Shown here: piece by piece, positions 20,281 to 34,152 of the stretch
Layout: each line of letters begins with the position of its first letter
How positions within the stretch are numbered: position 1 is the first letter of the stretch
Assembly: GCA_009869945.1 (NCBI GenBank)
Contig: WIXG01000432.1
Coordinates: 1 to 56,830 of the forward strand
Direction: 5' to 3'
Length of the DNA stretch: 56,830 bases
DNA from: Mesaphorura yosii
Taxonomy: Eukaryota > Arthropoda > Collembola > Poduromorpha > Tullbergiidae
The notes under the pieces: generated by a model
Told to the model about the DNA's origin: nothing
What the model saw: only the letters and a program-made list of their open reading frames with translations
The model's database searches: none
Translations under genes and position numbers: made by a program

Positions 20281-21320
20281 CTTTTATACAGGTCAGACAA
20301 AGACATTAAAATAAAAATTAATGGAACTTGGACGTTGGAGGAGATTTAATTCTTGCATTTCATTCTTTTTGTCTTCTTAATGTCCTGAGGTTTCCTCTCT
20401 CGCCTCGCCTGCAGAGATCCGTATTGCGAAATTGTGAATTTTCAATCTCTAATCTCTTGCTTGCTTACTCAACGAATCCGGCAACGCTGACGGCGCTCAC
20501 GCTCACACAGAATTCGAAGGCCAGAATGAGGATTCGTGGATCCATTTGCAATTTTCAATTGATCAGGCTGAGGCTTACTCACATCTGCAAATTCGAATGA
20601 CTCTTCCAAAATCAACCTGCAACTACGCAAAGAATGCAGAAATGCGTCGGAGCATCACGAAACTGGATAAAAAGTGAAAGGAAAGGTGGAACCCACCCAA
20701 AAACCCCAAACCTAAAAATAGGTTTTATTTGTTTTTCATACAAAGGCCGGTTTATTTTTCCGATGCGAGTGACTTTTTAAGGACAAGTGAGTCAATTGAA
20801 GTGACGACAAGCGATGGACGACCAGCTATTTTCGCATTGCATTTGCGTTGCATGAGCTGTGGTGCTTGGGAACAGACTCGTAATTTCTTCCTGATATTTC
20901 CGCAGAAATTGAATGCAAATTGCGGTGGCGATGACCATTGCGTGCCAATTCACTTTTCACACTTTTAGCGTAGCCTGCAAAAACCACAGAATTAATAACT
21001 ATACTGTCTACTATACTAATATAGTTATTAATTCTGTGGCAAAAACTTGCAGATCAACTTGTCATCAAGGGAAATGGTGTGTGAAAATTATTGTTTCTGG
21101 ACCGAATTCGCACATGGACTGCAAATGAAATGTTTCCCACACATTCGCGTTTGGTGGATATGCAATTCCCGTTCCACTTAATTCGCTTTTTCGCTACTTG
21201 CCGCCAATTCTTGGTAACCTGGCTTGTTTTTCGCGACTCAGTTGGCTTTGCCTCGCTGGAGTGAGTTTCCACACCATCGCTGCCGTTCCAAGTCAAACTG
21301 TCAAGGTCAAGCTCATCAGC
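20281..21320. other. Intergenic upstream of the Cys-loop channel
   Basis: Contains the hairpin element at 20984-21039 and otherwise no gene. The frame of the channel gene is open upstream to 21198 and contains other ATG codons, but the ATG at 21321 gives the signal peptide directly. Confidence 0.4.
20978..21045. mobile_element. 56-bp perfect-arm hairpin with 6-bp flanking direct repeat
   Basis: Arms 20984-21003 and 21020-21039 are exact reverse complements over 20 bases (CCACAGAATTAATAACTATA and its complement), with a 16-base loop. The hexamer CAAAAA stands immediately outside both ends, at 20978-20983 and 21040-21045. The inverted ends plus flanking direct repeat look like a very small terminal-inverted-repeat insertion with its target duplication. 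No coding capacity. A transcribed stem-loop is the other reading. Confidence 0.6.
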
Positions 21321-23385
21321 ATGCATTTGAGAATTGTTTTGTTGCTCCTGCTTTTGTGTTGCGTAAACGCGAAGAGTAACCCCAAAACGATGGGGACGTT
21401 CCTCGGGATCTCGGAGAGCGATGTACAGGTCATCTGGGACGCCAGCGCGGAAGGTCGGGCATTGCGTAGGTCAATTCGTTCGTCAGAAGAGCCATCGGTT
21501 GATGTTGAAGAAGAGGAGGAAAATGAAAACGAAAGTGGAAGCGGGTTTGAATTTCTCTTTGCGGACGAAGGAAGCGGGGATGGCAGTGAAGCAAGTGGAA
21601 GCGGGAGTGGAGGCGGATCCGGAGACGGTGTCGGGGACGAGGGCAGCGGGAGTGGGAGCGGAGATGGAAACGACGACGATGAGAAGCCGAACATATACTT
21701 GCGTTATTGGGACAACATCAACTGCTCGAAATCCACTCGAGTTTCAGATTCCAGCGATGGGAGGGACAGGGATTTATATCTGCCCCCAAACTACAATAAG
21801 CTGTTGCTTCCTCAGCAAAAAGGTAAGCTTTATTATTAGCCCTTCGCCTTAACAAACGTGCTTTATGGTTTCATCTCCGGTGACTGTTCCAATTATTGTA
21901 GTTGGGGGCGGCCCTGACGACGAGGACCAGAGGGTTTGGGTCTGGCTCCACGCCGGCATTCAGTCGGTTGCCGAGATTGACGAGCTCAAAGGAGAGATCA
22001 CTCTGGAGATGGACGTCCTCATCGGCTGGTTGGACGACGTTCTGTGGCTCTACGGATTGCGCAAGCGAAAATGCAGCGGTGGGAATTTCACGGATGTGTT
22101 CGCTGAAGAGCAGAAAGTTCTTGACCACATGTTCTTGGACAATATCTGGAAACCAGACATTTTTATCGGTATTTCCTGACTTACCAATTTTCTTTGCGGG
22201 ATTCAGAGTTCAGCCGAGTTTGAATTGCAAATGCAGATAATCTGGTGAGCGTCAGCCGGCCCAAGCTCCTTGGCCAACCCACCAGGCTCAAGTTCTCTGC
22301 TGCACAGATTACGTACACGACCAGGGTCAAGGTAAAGATTGAGTGTCAGTTTAGCTTCGTGTTCTACCCCGCGGACACTCAAAAGTGCGACGTCGTCTTT
22401 CGGAGCTGTGAGTTTTAATGATGGAACGCGCAAAGCATGATTCAGTGATTCATTGCAGCCTGGTAATTGCCTTCTTAACTCCAGACTCGCACAACTCCAG
22501 CGTATTGCAGCTGTCCTGGTATGTTCCTCCGAGCAAAGCCGGTATTGGTGCTTATCTTTTTGATCTGGGCAACGACAATTTTGATGTGGCCATCGGCTCG
22601 CTGGAGAGATATGGTTTCGTCGCGGGTGGTCGACTCGACAAATCAAGTAAGAGCACCGCCGTCGGGCCTGCAAGCCAGCAAACGCCTTTAACTGCTGATA
22701 AGCTGATTTTGTTTGCCATTATGCAGATGAAACATTCGACAGTCTCAAATTTACAATTTCGGCACGGAGGCGGCTCTCTTATCACCTTTTCCAGACGTAC
22801 GTTCCCAGCATGTTGTACATTGGCATCTCGTCGCTCTGCTTCATGGTGCCAAGGCGCATGATTGAGGTTCGGATGGGCGTCGTGATGGCCACGCTCCTTT
22901 CCGTAACGGCAATGTTTTCCTCGGTAAGGGGAAGTACGCCAGTTGTGAGCTACATAAAAGCGATTGACGTCTGGATGCTCACCTGCATCGCCTTTGTCTT
23001 TGCTGAGCTCCTCCAATTTTCCTTGCTCCTCTGGGCGGAGACGAGCAAGGAGGATGACGAGGCCGAGGCGGCTGAGGAGACGCCGCCTTCGAAGGACGAA
23101 GACGTAGAAAGGGACAAATCGAATAGACGAAAACAGATATCAAAGATTATAAGTATTGAAGCCCGTTTTCTCACGGCAGCCCTGGAAAAGTCCTCTGCTG
23201 CCGCCGAATTCATTGAGGCGCACCCTTTCTTCCTCATCCTCGCCGTGTTTATAGTGTTTAACGTCCTTTACTGGAGCGCCCTGCTGTATTTGTCGGGATA
23301 CTTTCAGTGGACCGTCGATCCGAAGAATAATGGACTGGACTCACCCTCCGAAGCGCCGTTTACTTCTAAGTATCCGTACAGTTAA
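21321..23385 (+). CDS. Cys-loop ligand-gated ion channel subunit, divergent
   Basis: Five exons (21321-21822, 21902-22168, 22237-22407, 22485-22646, 22727-23385), every junction in phase 1, encode about 586 residues. A signal peptide is followed by an unusual acidic Glu/Asp then Ser-Gly repeat segment of roughly 100 residues. The extracellular domain then shows DNIWKPDIFI (loop A region) and the Cys-loop CQFSFVFYPADTQKC with exactly 13 residues between cysteines. SYHLFQTYVPSMLYIGISS starts TM1, VVSYIKAIDVWMLTCIAFVF covers the TM2-3 link and TM3, and the end has TM4. The VSYIKAID motif is of the GABA/glycine/GluCl anion-channel side. The PAR selectivity motif before TM2 is replaced by a stretch with VRM, so anion selectivity is uncertain. 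Ligand not predictable. Confidence 0.9.
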
Positions 23386-24408
23386 GTAGATTAATCGTTT
23401 AAGCACCAGCGGGCTACTGAAATTCCATTGCTCATATCTAGTTGGCTAGGACGTACCGTAATCGTTATTCTCGTCAGCCAAATAAATCTGGATTTAGAGT
23501 TATGAAAATTGTGATTGAGAGGCCAAACTTCAAAATACATTTTTATTTTTGATAAAAACGACAGGAATGATAACGTTCCAATGCGACTTGCTATGGACCG
23601 AATCGTATGGGGGTATTGAGACTGTTAGATGCAATCGACTTTCGTACGGCGGCGAGCAACGCAACGACGCAGAAGATGCGACAACGCTTTTGTAACTTTT
23701 GACTCAAAAACGTTTCGTAATTGACTAAAGCGTTCTTTTCTTTGTATTCTTTCTGACTACTATTTAGTACGAGACGAGAGCTCAAAGTGGGCAGACGGAA
23801 ATTGATTGAAGACGCCAAATATTCACTGAGTTATTGTTTTAATTAATTGCAAGTTGCTAAATAAATTGATTTGCATACTTGTGATCGTGCCTGGGACTCC
23901 GAACATGGGTTTATTGGTCCTTCGAGTCGGATTTCATTGATCATAACACCATTAACAGGTATGAGGCTGACTAAAGCCCCAAACAGAGACCAACTCGAGG
24001 TAGTTTTTGCATTCTTTGCGCTTAACCAGTCGCCTGCAACCAGCCACTCAGTCATTGTAGCTGTCTTAGTTGACTAGTTGATTACTCTTCAAAGCGTTAA
24101 GCTTGTCTTCAAGGGCAAAAATCTTCCAGATCAGCTTGTTTTCCAGAGAAATGACATGCAAAGGAGAGCAGAAGCAGCAAGCAATTGCCAATTGGATTGG
24201 GTCTTAAATACTTTGATCGAATCAAAACCAGTCCCAACTTTGCTAAAGCTGCGCAGATTGAATCCCTAATCCTTGGAACCGTGAACCTGCTACTGGCATT
24301 TAAAAAAGAACACCATTTCTTGTACTCTATTTATTTCTTTAACGATCACACATTCGCACCTGCAATTCCGACAGAATAAATTGACAAAACTCCAATGTCG
24401 CTAAGCCA
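23386..24408. other. Intergenic, no gene recognised
   Basis: The channel gene 3' flank at the left (AATAAATCTGG near 23481) and KLF 3' flank at the right. A minus-strand open frame at 23818-23591 reads as plausible protein without a real start codon or known domain, so it is not called. Confidence 0.35.
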
Positions 24409-25664
<1,256 letters not shown>

Positions 25665-26432
25665 GGCTGAATTTCGCTGAACCCGACGAGTCTGATGCCC
25701 ACAGTCAGTTGGCTATCGGTCACTTCGACTCAAGAAATTAAGAATACAATCAATCGAAGGTTTTGGTGGTGATTCAGCACTTTCGAAGTTCGTACTAGAT
25801 TAGCGAATATTTCTGGGAGTAAATTGTAGATTGGAGCTCAAACCAATCTTAATCTCCTCGTGGCTAACGAGTGGGCAAGGACGGAGTGCTGAAAGAGTAC
25901 ATTGAAGGGCGGAGTACTACAGTGCGCACTTCGTACACGCGGTCTAGTTCCACGGGAAGGGAGTCCTCTTTGTGTTGAAGTGCTCAGAGTCCGATTGAGA
26001 CCACGCCACGCCAGAACTCGGTTTGCTATCTTTCGCCTCTTCGTAGTTCATAATTCACACCCTTGTCTTGACTTTCCTTGTGACATCACGCCGCGCCCTT
26101 GTGTTCCTTGTGATGTGAATCTTTAAATATTAAACTCTAAATTTCGAATCTGCTGCTGGTATTGAAATAAGATGCAGTAAATTAAGACACCGCATAACAG
26201 CGCCTTTTAATGCACGTAATTTATTTCTCATCTCAACTATTCTGCAATGAAGCTTACAATTTCGAACCAATAAAATGGATATATTCACAAAGTTTCAGTG
26301 GCGAATGGTTTGGCAGCGGCAGCGCCAACAAAAAAGACTACTTTGAAAACTACATTTAAATTGTTCCACTACAATGAATCTATCGGCTTGAATCAAATCC
26401 AGACTTGGTCTTGGACGCTATGGCCATCTTCA
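25665..26432. other. Intergenic: KLF upstream region and SLC3 3' flank
   Basis: Nothing coding is recognised. The plus-strand frame at 25902-26126 lacks any supporting signal. AATAAAATGG near 26269 on the plus strand is not positioned for either flanking gene. Confidence 0.35.
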
Positions 26433-28686
26433 TTAAGTGGTTTTGAGTGGTCCGGAGCCCTCCAGAATGGCAACGGCCTTGCCGAGCGGCAAGTTGACGC
26501 TGTTCAGCTCGACAACGTTCCTGGAAACAGACCGACGTATAAAGTTCGTAAGAATTAGCCAATTTAGCTTTAATTAACCGATTAACCTACAAATCAAGTA
26601 CGCAATAACTCACCCTTTAACAGGAAGTCCCAGAGTCGGCCCCCCCGGAGTGGGAGTGGCGATCTTGACTTCGCCTTGCTTGGCGTCGATTCCAAACAGC
26701 TTGGCGACGTCGATGGATGTCTCCGCGCCCGTGCGGTTGACGTTGGCTACGACGATGAGCTTGCGATCTGGCGTGACGCGCCGGAATCCAAACACGCCGT
26801 TGTCGGCCACGAAATGTGTGTCGTCGTCGTCTTTTTTCTCGTTCTTCTTCATGGTGTTGTGGAGTTCGACGAGATCATCGACGTAATTACGAACCTCGTC
26901 CACATGGAATGACGACCACTCCGGCCGGTTGACATCCAGACGGTCGCCCGCCACAGCAGCGTTTCGTGCTTGAGCGGCTGTGAACGTGAACTCATCGCCG
27001 TTGTACACGACTACCTCACCACGAACGAGGAACGTGATCATCGTGAGCATGTGAGCACGGTCTTGGTCGTCCTTGTACTTTGAGAGCAGATGTTGGTAGC
27101 GTGGGCCAGAAAGCTGTGGGACACGAGACATGAAAGAATAGAACAATAGCATATCGCATATAGTAGTGATAAGGAAATGCTGACATCACGTCGCAATGGG
27201 GCTTACCCGTCGGACGACGAATCGGTCGCCAATGTTCTTCCCGAAATGCTTCTCGAGATCAGCAGCGGTGAAATTCATCGGAATCACACTCTGCAAGTCG
27301 CTCAGCACTGGAACGGCAAGGTCCTTCCCGCATCTCAGCTCTTTATCGAATGATAAGCCGTTGTAGTCGAGAAGAGCAAATGGATGCTTTCGTTTGGAGT
27401 CTTCAGGAATTTTCCAGGACGTAGTATCAATCAATTTCTTGACAACTTCATTGTTCTGGTCGTTGTTCAGCATCGCTTTTGGGTCGGAGAGCTTGCTCAG
27501 GTCTTCTACGAGGTACGAAACGTCCGAGATTAGGAATCCGTCCACGCCAGCGTTGTACCAGAATTTAAAAACGTCCTGAAGGTCATGGAATACGGAATAA
27601 ATCAATTTGACACCGAAATCGCAAGAATTAATTTTTGTAAATTTTATAATCAACTTACATTCATCATGCTAATAACTTTCTCACTACCGCCATAATTCAA
27701 GTCCGCCTCGCTCTCTCTGAACTGATGTAAATACCGCCGCCCGTCGGGATCCGAGTCGTTGGCTGTCTTCCACGCCGAATCCCCGTAAAAAGATTTCCAT
27801 TCACTGCCTTCAACGTCCTTTTTAGACCTCAGTACGTAAAACTGGTTGGCGTCCTCCAAAAACCACGGGTGGTCTCGGCTGGAGTGGTTCGGGATGACTT
27901 GGAGCACAACGCTGATGTTGTGGTGGTTCAAGACCTGAGTGACATTGGTGAAATCGTCGATGGTGCCAAGTGCCGGGTGGATCTTTGTGAAGTTTGTGAC
28001 TTCAGAAATTCCGTCGGCAATGTTGGAAGTCCTCGTCTCGAATGGCTGTGAGATGATGATGGTGCGAATGCCAAGTTTGCTGAGGTAGTCGGCTCGGGCA
28101 GCGAGACCTGCGATCGAAAGATTAAATTACCCCAAAATTAGATTCACGATTCAGAATCTAAATTATTCAGTAGTGCTCTTGACTCGTCCGCCGTCTACTC
28201 ACCAGTCAATTTTCCATTATCGGTGAATTTGCTCAGATAAACCTGGTAGAACGGCCCTTTCTCTTCAACAACCTTCATGCCTCTGGTCATGTCAGAGCAC
28301 TTTGGAGCCAGCACAATGATGACAATCGCTCCGACCAACATTCCAAGCCAGACGACCCAAAACAGAATGAAGAGGATCCACCGGAGTCGGACCCAGAAAG
28401 GGTCATTGGCGTATTTCATCAACTCCTCCTTGCCAAGCCCCACAAAAGCGGGCACAGTCGCCGCCGCTCCGAGCTCGACTTTGGCGTCATTTCCCCCGCC
28501 GACTCCCGCAGGTATGAATTGGATACCCGCCTCCCCGGAATTCGGGTTCAACGCCATATTTTCACTGTTCGATTGAGGTAATTCACTCGTATCTTCGGGT
28601 TGCGCTTTTGGTGCGAGTCCACCGTCGAGTTCGAGTATACTGGTGAGCTTCACGGCTTCCTCGTCGTCCTTTTTAGTAGTTGGCAT
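26433..28686 (-). CDS. SLC3 amino-acid transporter heavy chain, 4F2hc (SLC3A2) type
   Basis: Five exons on the minus strand (28686-28203, 28107-27659, 27575-27207, 27113-26614, 26520-26433) encode about 629 residues. A long cytosolic N-terminus ends in KYANDPFWVRLRWILFILFW, the SLC3A_N hallmark, leading into a single transmembrane helix. APKCSD follows directly: this Cys sits where 4F2hc forms its disulfide with an SLC7 light chain. The ectodomain is an alpha-amylase-like barrel (GLAARADYLSKLGIRTIII, VLQVIPNHSSRDHPWF, GVDGFLISDVSYL) in which the glycosidase catalytic pattern is degraded, as in 4F2hc rather than maltases. Role: escort and stabilise SLC7 amino-acid exchangers at the plasma membrane. 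Short C-terminal exon NVVELNSVNLPLGKAVAIL completes the beta-sandwich. Confidence 0.93.
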
Positions 28687-30636
28687 TGCCGTAGTGCTTT
28701 CCTGTGGTTTGGGCTGGGTTGGAGTTTTAGGTTATTATTATCACTTCTCGTCTGGGTTTGGTATTTCGTGCTGAGGTATCTGAAAATAGAACATTAACAT
28801 TGCATCAGCTCAATTCATACGAATCCATGCCATGCCATTTGTTGCTTGTTGGCTTCCTTGCATGAATGGAGCATGGAATAGGAGCAGGCGCGTCAGTGTA
28901 GCAGAGATACACTAATTACATAGATAAACAGCCACGCTGCAGTCGTACTAAATATTGCAGACAACATATACCAAATACCAAAGCTAAATATGAAGCCAAC
29001 AGCAAGAAGAAGCAATAAATACCAACGAACCACACGATAAACCGAGCCAAGTCAGACAACAAGCATTGCGCAGCATGCGTGGTAAATGAACCCTGATCCC
29101 TGGTGACATGCCACGAGCAGTTCATGTGCAGCGCACAATAAGCAGATAGTGCAGGCAAGATTGAGTTAAGCGTTAACATTCGGCATTCAGCATTCTATTC
29201 AATTTAAATTCATTGCCATTTACTGTGCCGTTTGCCTATCCTATCATTTACAATTTACTTAGCCATCGTTTACATTGTATGCATACATTATTGCATTGTC
29301 AATCATTCAAATCGAAGACAAGTTGGTGGTTGTTGCTGCTTAAGCTAATGGGAGTTACTTTCTAAATACACGGACGCTGAATACTAATCAAGCGTCGGTC
29401 GTCGGCGCATCAGCATCAACTAAGTAATCACCTGCATGCATGCAGCGGCAGATACATGTACAATGTTGTCGGTAGTTAACTGTACTGCTTAAAAAATTAA
29501 CTGTGCCCGGCCCAAGGTTAACAACCAAAACCATACATAACAACGTGTGTTGATGCTCAATAAAAGCTGAACAGGTGCCGATGCCGGTTAATGAGATCAT
29601 GAAACCAAACTTGTCGTTATTCGAGTAGTAAATTGTCATTATTGTCAGTATTGAACTTACCTTTAATGGGAGCAGGTCCTGTAATTACTTCACAATCACT
29701 GGAACTGGAATTTTTGGAATGAATTTTGTATTCTGGCAATTCTGGAATCTGGCAATGAACAATTAGAATTAGCATGAGCCGCAGACACTTAATTCTTAAT
29801 TCATAAATTCGTCAGTACCTTACTAAAATTTACTTACGTGTTACGCATAAATTGGCGATCACAAACACATGGAATGAAATTAGAAATTGAATTAAACGGT
29901 GATGGTGACGGTGGCCGTCTCGTTGAGCGGGTGCGCCTTGAATCTTGACTGTGCCGTGCGTGGTGCGTAGGAGTCGATCAATAATCGAAATACATGTGAC
30001 AGAAGTCATGCCTTCAGCATGGCATTGAAAGGCTGGCTAGGTTGATTCTTAACAATGCTTGAGCGCGAGCCGCATATCATTTTCATGTGCTGAAAATGTT
30101 CATTTCCCGTTCTTGACTCCCATAAGCAGGCATTGCTGCGAAGACAATGAATGGGCGCATTTAGCTACAAATGCCAGTCTTTGTTAATGCTGCAGTAAAA
30201 TTGCATCAGTTCTTCTCGTCGACCGTCAACTGAGTCTTAGTCTTGACTCAGCTTTTTCTTTGTCTTGCGATTTTTCGCCAATTCTGCATTTTGGCATTTT
30301 TTCAGCTTCTTGCAGTAGATTCGATTCGCGGCTGGCAGTCTTATCTGGTCTGGTCTGGAGTCATGCATCATGCTTCATGCATCCGGTGGGTGTCGTGAAG
30401 TCATTCACTCATTCCTTCTTCGAATTCAAAATAAAAGAAATTAAAATTGTATAAAAATCGGAATCTTTATTCATGATGTCTTTTAAGAACCTGAATTCGA
30501 ATTTAGATTAGCTTACGAAATACCTGTCGCAATGGAAGAACAGAACAGTCGAAGATATGCCCTTGAATTTTGCTTTGGGTCAGCCTAATTTGGTTCTTTG
30601 ATTGGTGGATGCAGTCGTCGTGAGTCCGCGTTATAG
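28687..30636. other. Intergenic, about 2 kb without a recognised gene
   Basis: Presumed promoter and non-coding leader of the SLC3 gene at the left. A 14-bp perfect palindrome CTGCATGCATGCAG lies at 29432-29445. Several open frames under 100 codons have no domain, signal peptide or splice support. Confidence 0.35.
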
Positions 30637-31097
30637 TTACGTGAATTGGGGTCCGATGTAATTATTCTTGCACTTGTACGGTTCACTCGTCTTCATCCCG
30701 GGTTCTAGATGCACATTTTTGACTTTGACCCGATCGATGATTTTTTCGATGTACAGCCGCGACCGCGAAGCGTATGCTACAGGGATTCCGGTAGCTAGAA
30801 GTTCAGTCTTTGAATGTTTGCACAACTTTGGGTTGGTCTTCGTCATGATCTCCCAAGATATGTCCTTCAGAGTTGGAGCTTTTAACCAGATCTTGAAAGC
30901 TCGATTTGTTCTTGTATTGATGTTAATCACACCTCCAAAAGTATACATGCACCCAGCCGGTGTTATCGAGCACGAATGAAAGTAGACGGGTATTGGCATT
31001 GTAATCTTTAGAGTAGTCCATTTCAATGTAACAAGATTCAGCTTCTAGATGTCAATGAGAAATGTCTAGTCGTCATAACCACCAAATACGTAAACGT
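30637..31097 (-). pseudogene. KLHDC10-like kelch-repeat gene remnant
   Basis: A clean acceptor (CTTTGCAG) at 31098 precedes a frame that reads VYVFGGYDD, then KLNLVTLKW, then FHSCSITPAGCMYTFGGV and FKIWLKAPTLKDISWEIM. This is the last kelch blade and C-terminal helix of the KLHDC10/slim family, a CUL2-ligase substrate adaptor. Two amber codons interrupt it in frame, at 31068-31066 and 31047-31045; the second stands where kelch blades usually have Trp, consistent with TGG to TAG. From the internal ATG at 31026 the frame is open to its stop at 30637. The splice acceptor shows it is not a processed copy. Upstream kelch blades could not be identified, so it appears both truncated and interrupted. 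Confidence 0.65.
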
Positions 31098-32332
31098 CTG
31101 CAAAGGTAGAAAATTAAGACTATGAAGCCTGTATCTCAATGGTACATCAAATGGAGCATAGAGATAAGAATTTTGAACTAATCGTCTGAGTAGACGTTAG
31201 CGTCATCACAGACGATTCGATGTCTGCTTCAGGGCAACGGTAGTGGGTGTTTCGTTTTCAAGCTTGTTGACGTTGGCGTCATGACTTCCATGAAGGTAAG
31301 CACTTTGACACCGGTGGGAGTCGTTGGATGTAGTTCTCCGATTCTCTTCGACCTGGGAGAGGCATGGTGACGATGGTGGTGGTTTCTTTTCCGTGGAAAA
31401 GTTGGAACATGAGCAGGTATTCTATTCCAATATCCAGGTTGGCTTTTAGTTAGAGAGGTCACGACTTTCGGCGATAAAAAGTGGGTCAGCAGCAGTCGCA
31501 GTGACAGCGGAGGAGCCAAAACAACTGAATACGAGTCGGAGCCACGAAAAATCTGCACGAATCTGTCGTGAAGAGTGAATTGTATTTCAGATTTATTAGA
31601 CTTCTAAGGAATTATTGTCGAAATTGTTGTTAAGATCACAATCTATTCAACACATGACATGACAAGAATGACGACACGGTTTTTGGCTTTTGGCGCTGAC
31701 ACATCCAAATAAATTCAGTTTCGGACGCGATGCCGTTATTTCATAATATTTTCCTTTATCTTAAAGCATATGAGTACAAAAGTTCTAAGTAAGCTAACAG
31801 GAGCAAGTACAACAACGAAACAGATTCACGGATAGCGCGGATAGAAATTACGAACTCTCAATTAGAATTACTAATTACGTGAATTAAAGATCGGTTAAAC
31901 GCTTATTCATATCCTTCATTCTTATTATCCCTATCGCCCTCACTTCATCATTTTGCGGGTTAGTAAGCAGCTGGACAGCAGCGGGCATCGTACTTGACTT
32001 CGTTCCAACTATCAAGATTGATTTCTTCTGTTCAAGATTCATGATAACCTTTGGTTTTTGGTTTCGGAAGAACAGGCCAAGTTAAGTGGACACCCACATT
32101 GACTCTGCTTCTCCTCGCTAATCAATCAGGAATGGTGCTGCCAGTATTAATCGACGTACAATTGTCGTAAATGCATCGCTCATCGAAGAGTAAGTCGAGT
32201 AAGATCTTTAATAAATATTCATCAGTATTTTGTTAACTTCAGAAGCTTATTTTTTCCATTCATATTTAGCATCAGTTCAATTACATTAACCACGACTGTC
32301 AAGTTCAGCATCCGCAAGTATTTCAATAACTA
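31098..32332. other. Intergenic, possible remains of the kelch gene 5' part
   Basis: A minus-strand open frame at 31558-31229 could cover an eroded exon of the kelch gene, but no blade motif is clear. The rest is upstream sequence of the nucleotidyltransferase gene. Confidence 0.3.
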
Positions 32333-34152
32333 ATGGGTAAGAAAATAGCAGAAGCTGAAATGTGGTCGTCCATCGAGGAAGAAGTAAGCCACATTAGTTA
32401 ATTTAAGACTTTCTGGGGAATTTTAACCTGCCATTAATCCGCTGAATGCTTCCAATATTAGTATTACGACTGGAAGGCCCGGATCCTCCAGTTGGCTCGA
32501 GATGCCCGAAAGTATTACGAAGAGTGTGGAAACCAGCTTTCAAAATATCTTCGACATCTGCCCGTAGTCGCTGCTACTGTCCCTACCGGGCTCAGCACAG
32601 TTTTTTCCTCGCGTCTGGATGCTCAGCTGGCTGAATTTCTCGAGGACATCTCTTTGAAACACACTGATAAGGAATATCAAGATCGACTCGACTTCATCGA
32701 GGGGCTCCATGAATTACTACTGAAGGAATTCCCACAAGCAGAAATCCACCCGTTTGGCTCATTCTTGACTGGCTTGAGTGACAAGCACTCGGACATCGAC
32801 ATTTATGTCAATCTGCACATTACCGGCAATGGACACAGCCGACGCAATGCTCCCGGAGGTAAGTGCAAAGAATTTTAGAATTCATTTCCGTGATTACTGG
32901 TTAACTCGGTCGCTACGGTCAACTCCTTCCAGAAAGAGGTGATGTGTCAAAATGGGAGCAAGAACTTCAACAAGTTCGCGAGACTGCCAGAATTCTTAGA
33001 GAAAGTGGACTTTACGTCAACATCGAAGAAATCACCAAAACAGTCGTGCCAATTATCAAGTTTGAGCACAAGAATTCCGAGCTGAAGTGTGACCTTTCAT
33101 TCAAGAGTCTGCTCTCGACCCAGAACTCCAAGCTGATTCGACTTTACACGCAAGTGGACCCTCGCATTGGGGCGATGATGAGAATCGTCCGCCACTGGGG
33201 GAAGTTCCACGGCTTTTGTGGATCTCTGCAGATCAAAACATACGCTCTGAATTTGATGGTGCTTTTCTACTTCATGAACCAGAAATTTGTGCCCACAGTG
33301 CATCAATTACAGACTCTGACGGCATCAACTTTGAATGAACTCGGAATTGCTACGCTGGACGAGACAGGCTACTCGCTGGTGCCTCTCGGCGGGACGGAGA
33401 AGAAGATTGCAGGCTGGAACGCCGGTTTCCTCGACGATCCGAATCTCGTGCGTCAATTCATGGAAAAATTCAAGAGGGGTCGCTTCAAGCCATGGAAGGG
33501 CATGGACTCGGGCACTCCTTCGAGTGCTCCACTGCCCGCCGTCGAAATTCTGATCCTTCTCCTAGACTTTATGAAATTCTTCGCCGCCTTTGACTACGTC
33601 AACACGATAATCAGCACGCTCACGGGCGAAGTGCGCCGCAAGTACGAATTCGACCGCTGCAACATACAATTCCTGCCTCCCTCCTTCAGCCTGTACAAAG
33701 ATCGATTTAAGAATTGCTCCGACCCTGGAAAGCTGGAGCTGGCCATTCGCCCCAACGTCCTCTGCATTCAAGACCCGTTCATCCTGAATTTCAACGTTGG
33801 GCAGCGTGCCAAGGCGGTGGACATCGAAAACTGGCAGTACTGCTGCATCATCACGGCGGAAACGATCAAGAATTTGCTTGGGTGTGCCGTGACTGGAGAA
33901 GAAGGCGTTGGGTTTCAAGACATCTTTGTCCATATCGACTTTGATGAAGTACTGGGCACAGACGCGGAGCGGCAGGACGGCAGGGAAAAGAAACTGTGGC
34001 GGGCAAGAGCAAGATTCTCGGAGATGCTGCTCGAGGAGGAGGCGACGAAGATCAGGGTGCAGGAGCGGATGAGGACGGGGGCGTCTCGGGTCGGGAAGAA
34101 GAAGATGACGAGAGGCAGGGGCAGCGGCGTGGAAAGAGAGACGAAAACGTAA
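32333..34152 (+). CDS. Cid1/TUTase-like nucleotidyltransferase (non-canonical poly(A)/uridylyl polymerase)
   Basis: Three exons, 32333-32383, 32462-32858 and 32933-34152 (introns of 78 and 74 bp), encode about 555 residues. The palm has the family signature HPFGSFLTGLSDKHSDIDIY, with GS and the first two metal-binding Asp; the third Asp is in ELKCDLSF. The central domain includes VRHWGKFHGFCG and the helix SLQIKTYALNLMVLFYF; the PAP-associated part holds LPAVEILILLLDFMKFF and later CIQDPFILNFNV. Such enzymes add U or A to RNA 3' ends. The lack of an RNA-recognition or zinc-finger domain is nearest the Tailor/Cid1 single-module type. The C-terminal tail is Arg/Lys-rich (SRVGKKKMTRGRGSG), likely RNA-binding or nuclear. 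Nucleotide preference cannot be read from the sequence. Confidence 0.88.

Noticed and set aside
23591..23818. 75-codon minus-strand frame with plausible protein composition
   Set aside because: Starts at TTG rather than ATG and no upstream exon or domain could be found; could be a 3' exon of an unseen gene but unsupported.
25902..26126. 74-codon plus-strand frame upstream of KLF
   Set aside because: No supporting features; lies in the likely KLF leader region.
29432..29445. 14-bp palindrome CTGCATGCATGCAG
   Set aside because: Short palindromes are expected by chance in 57 kb and no context gives it meaning.
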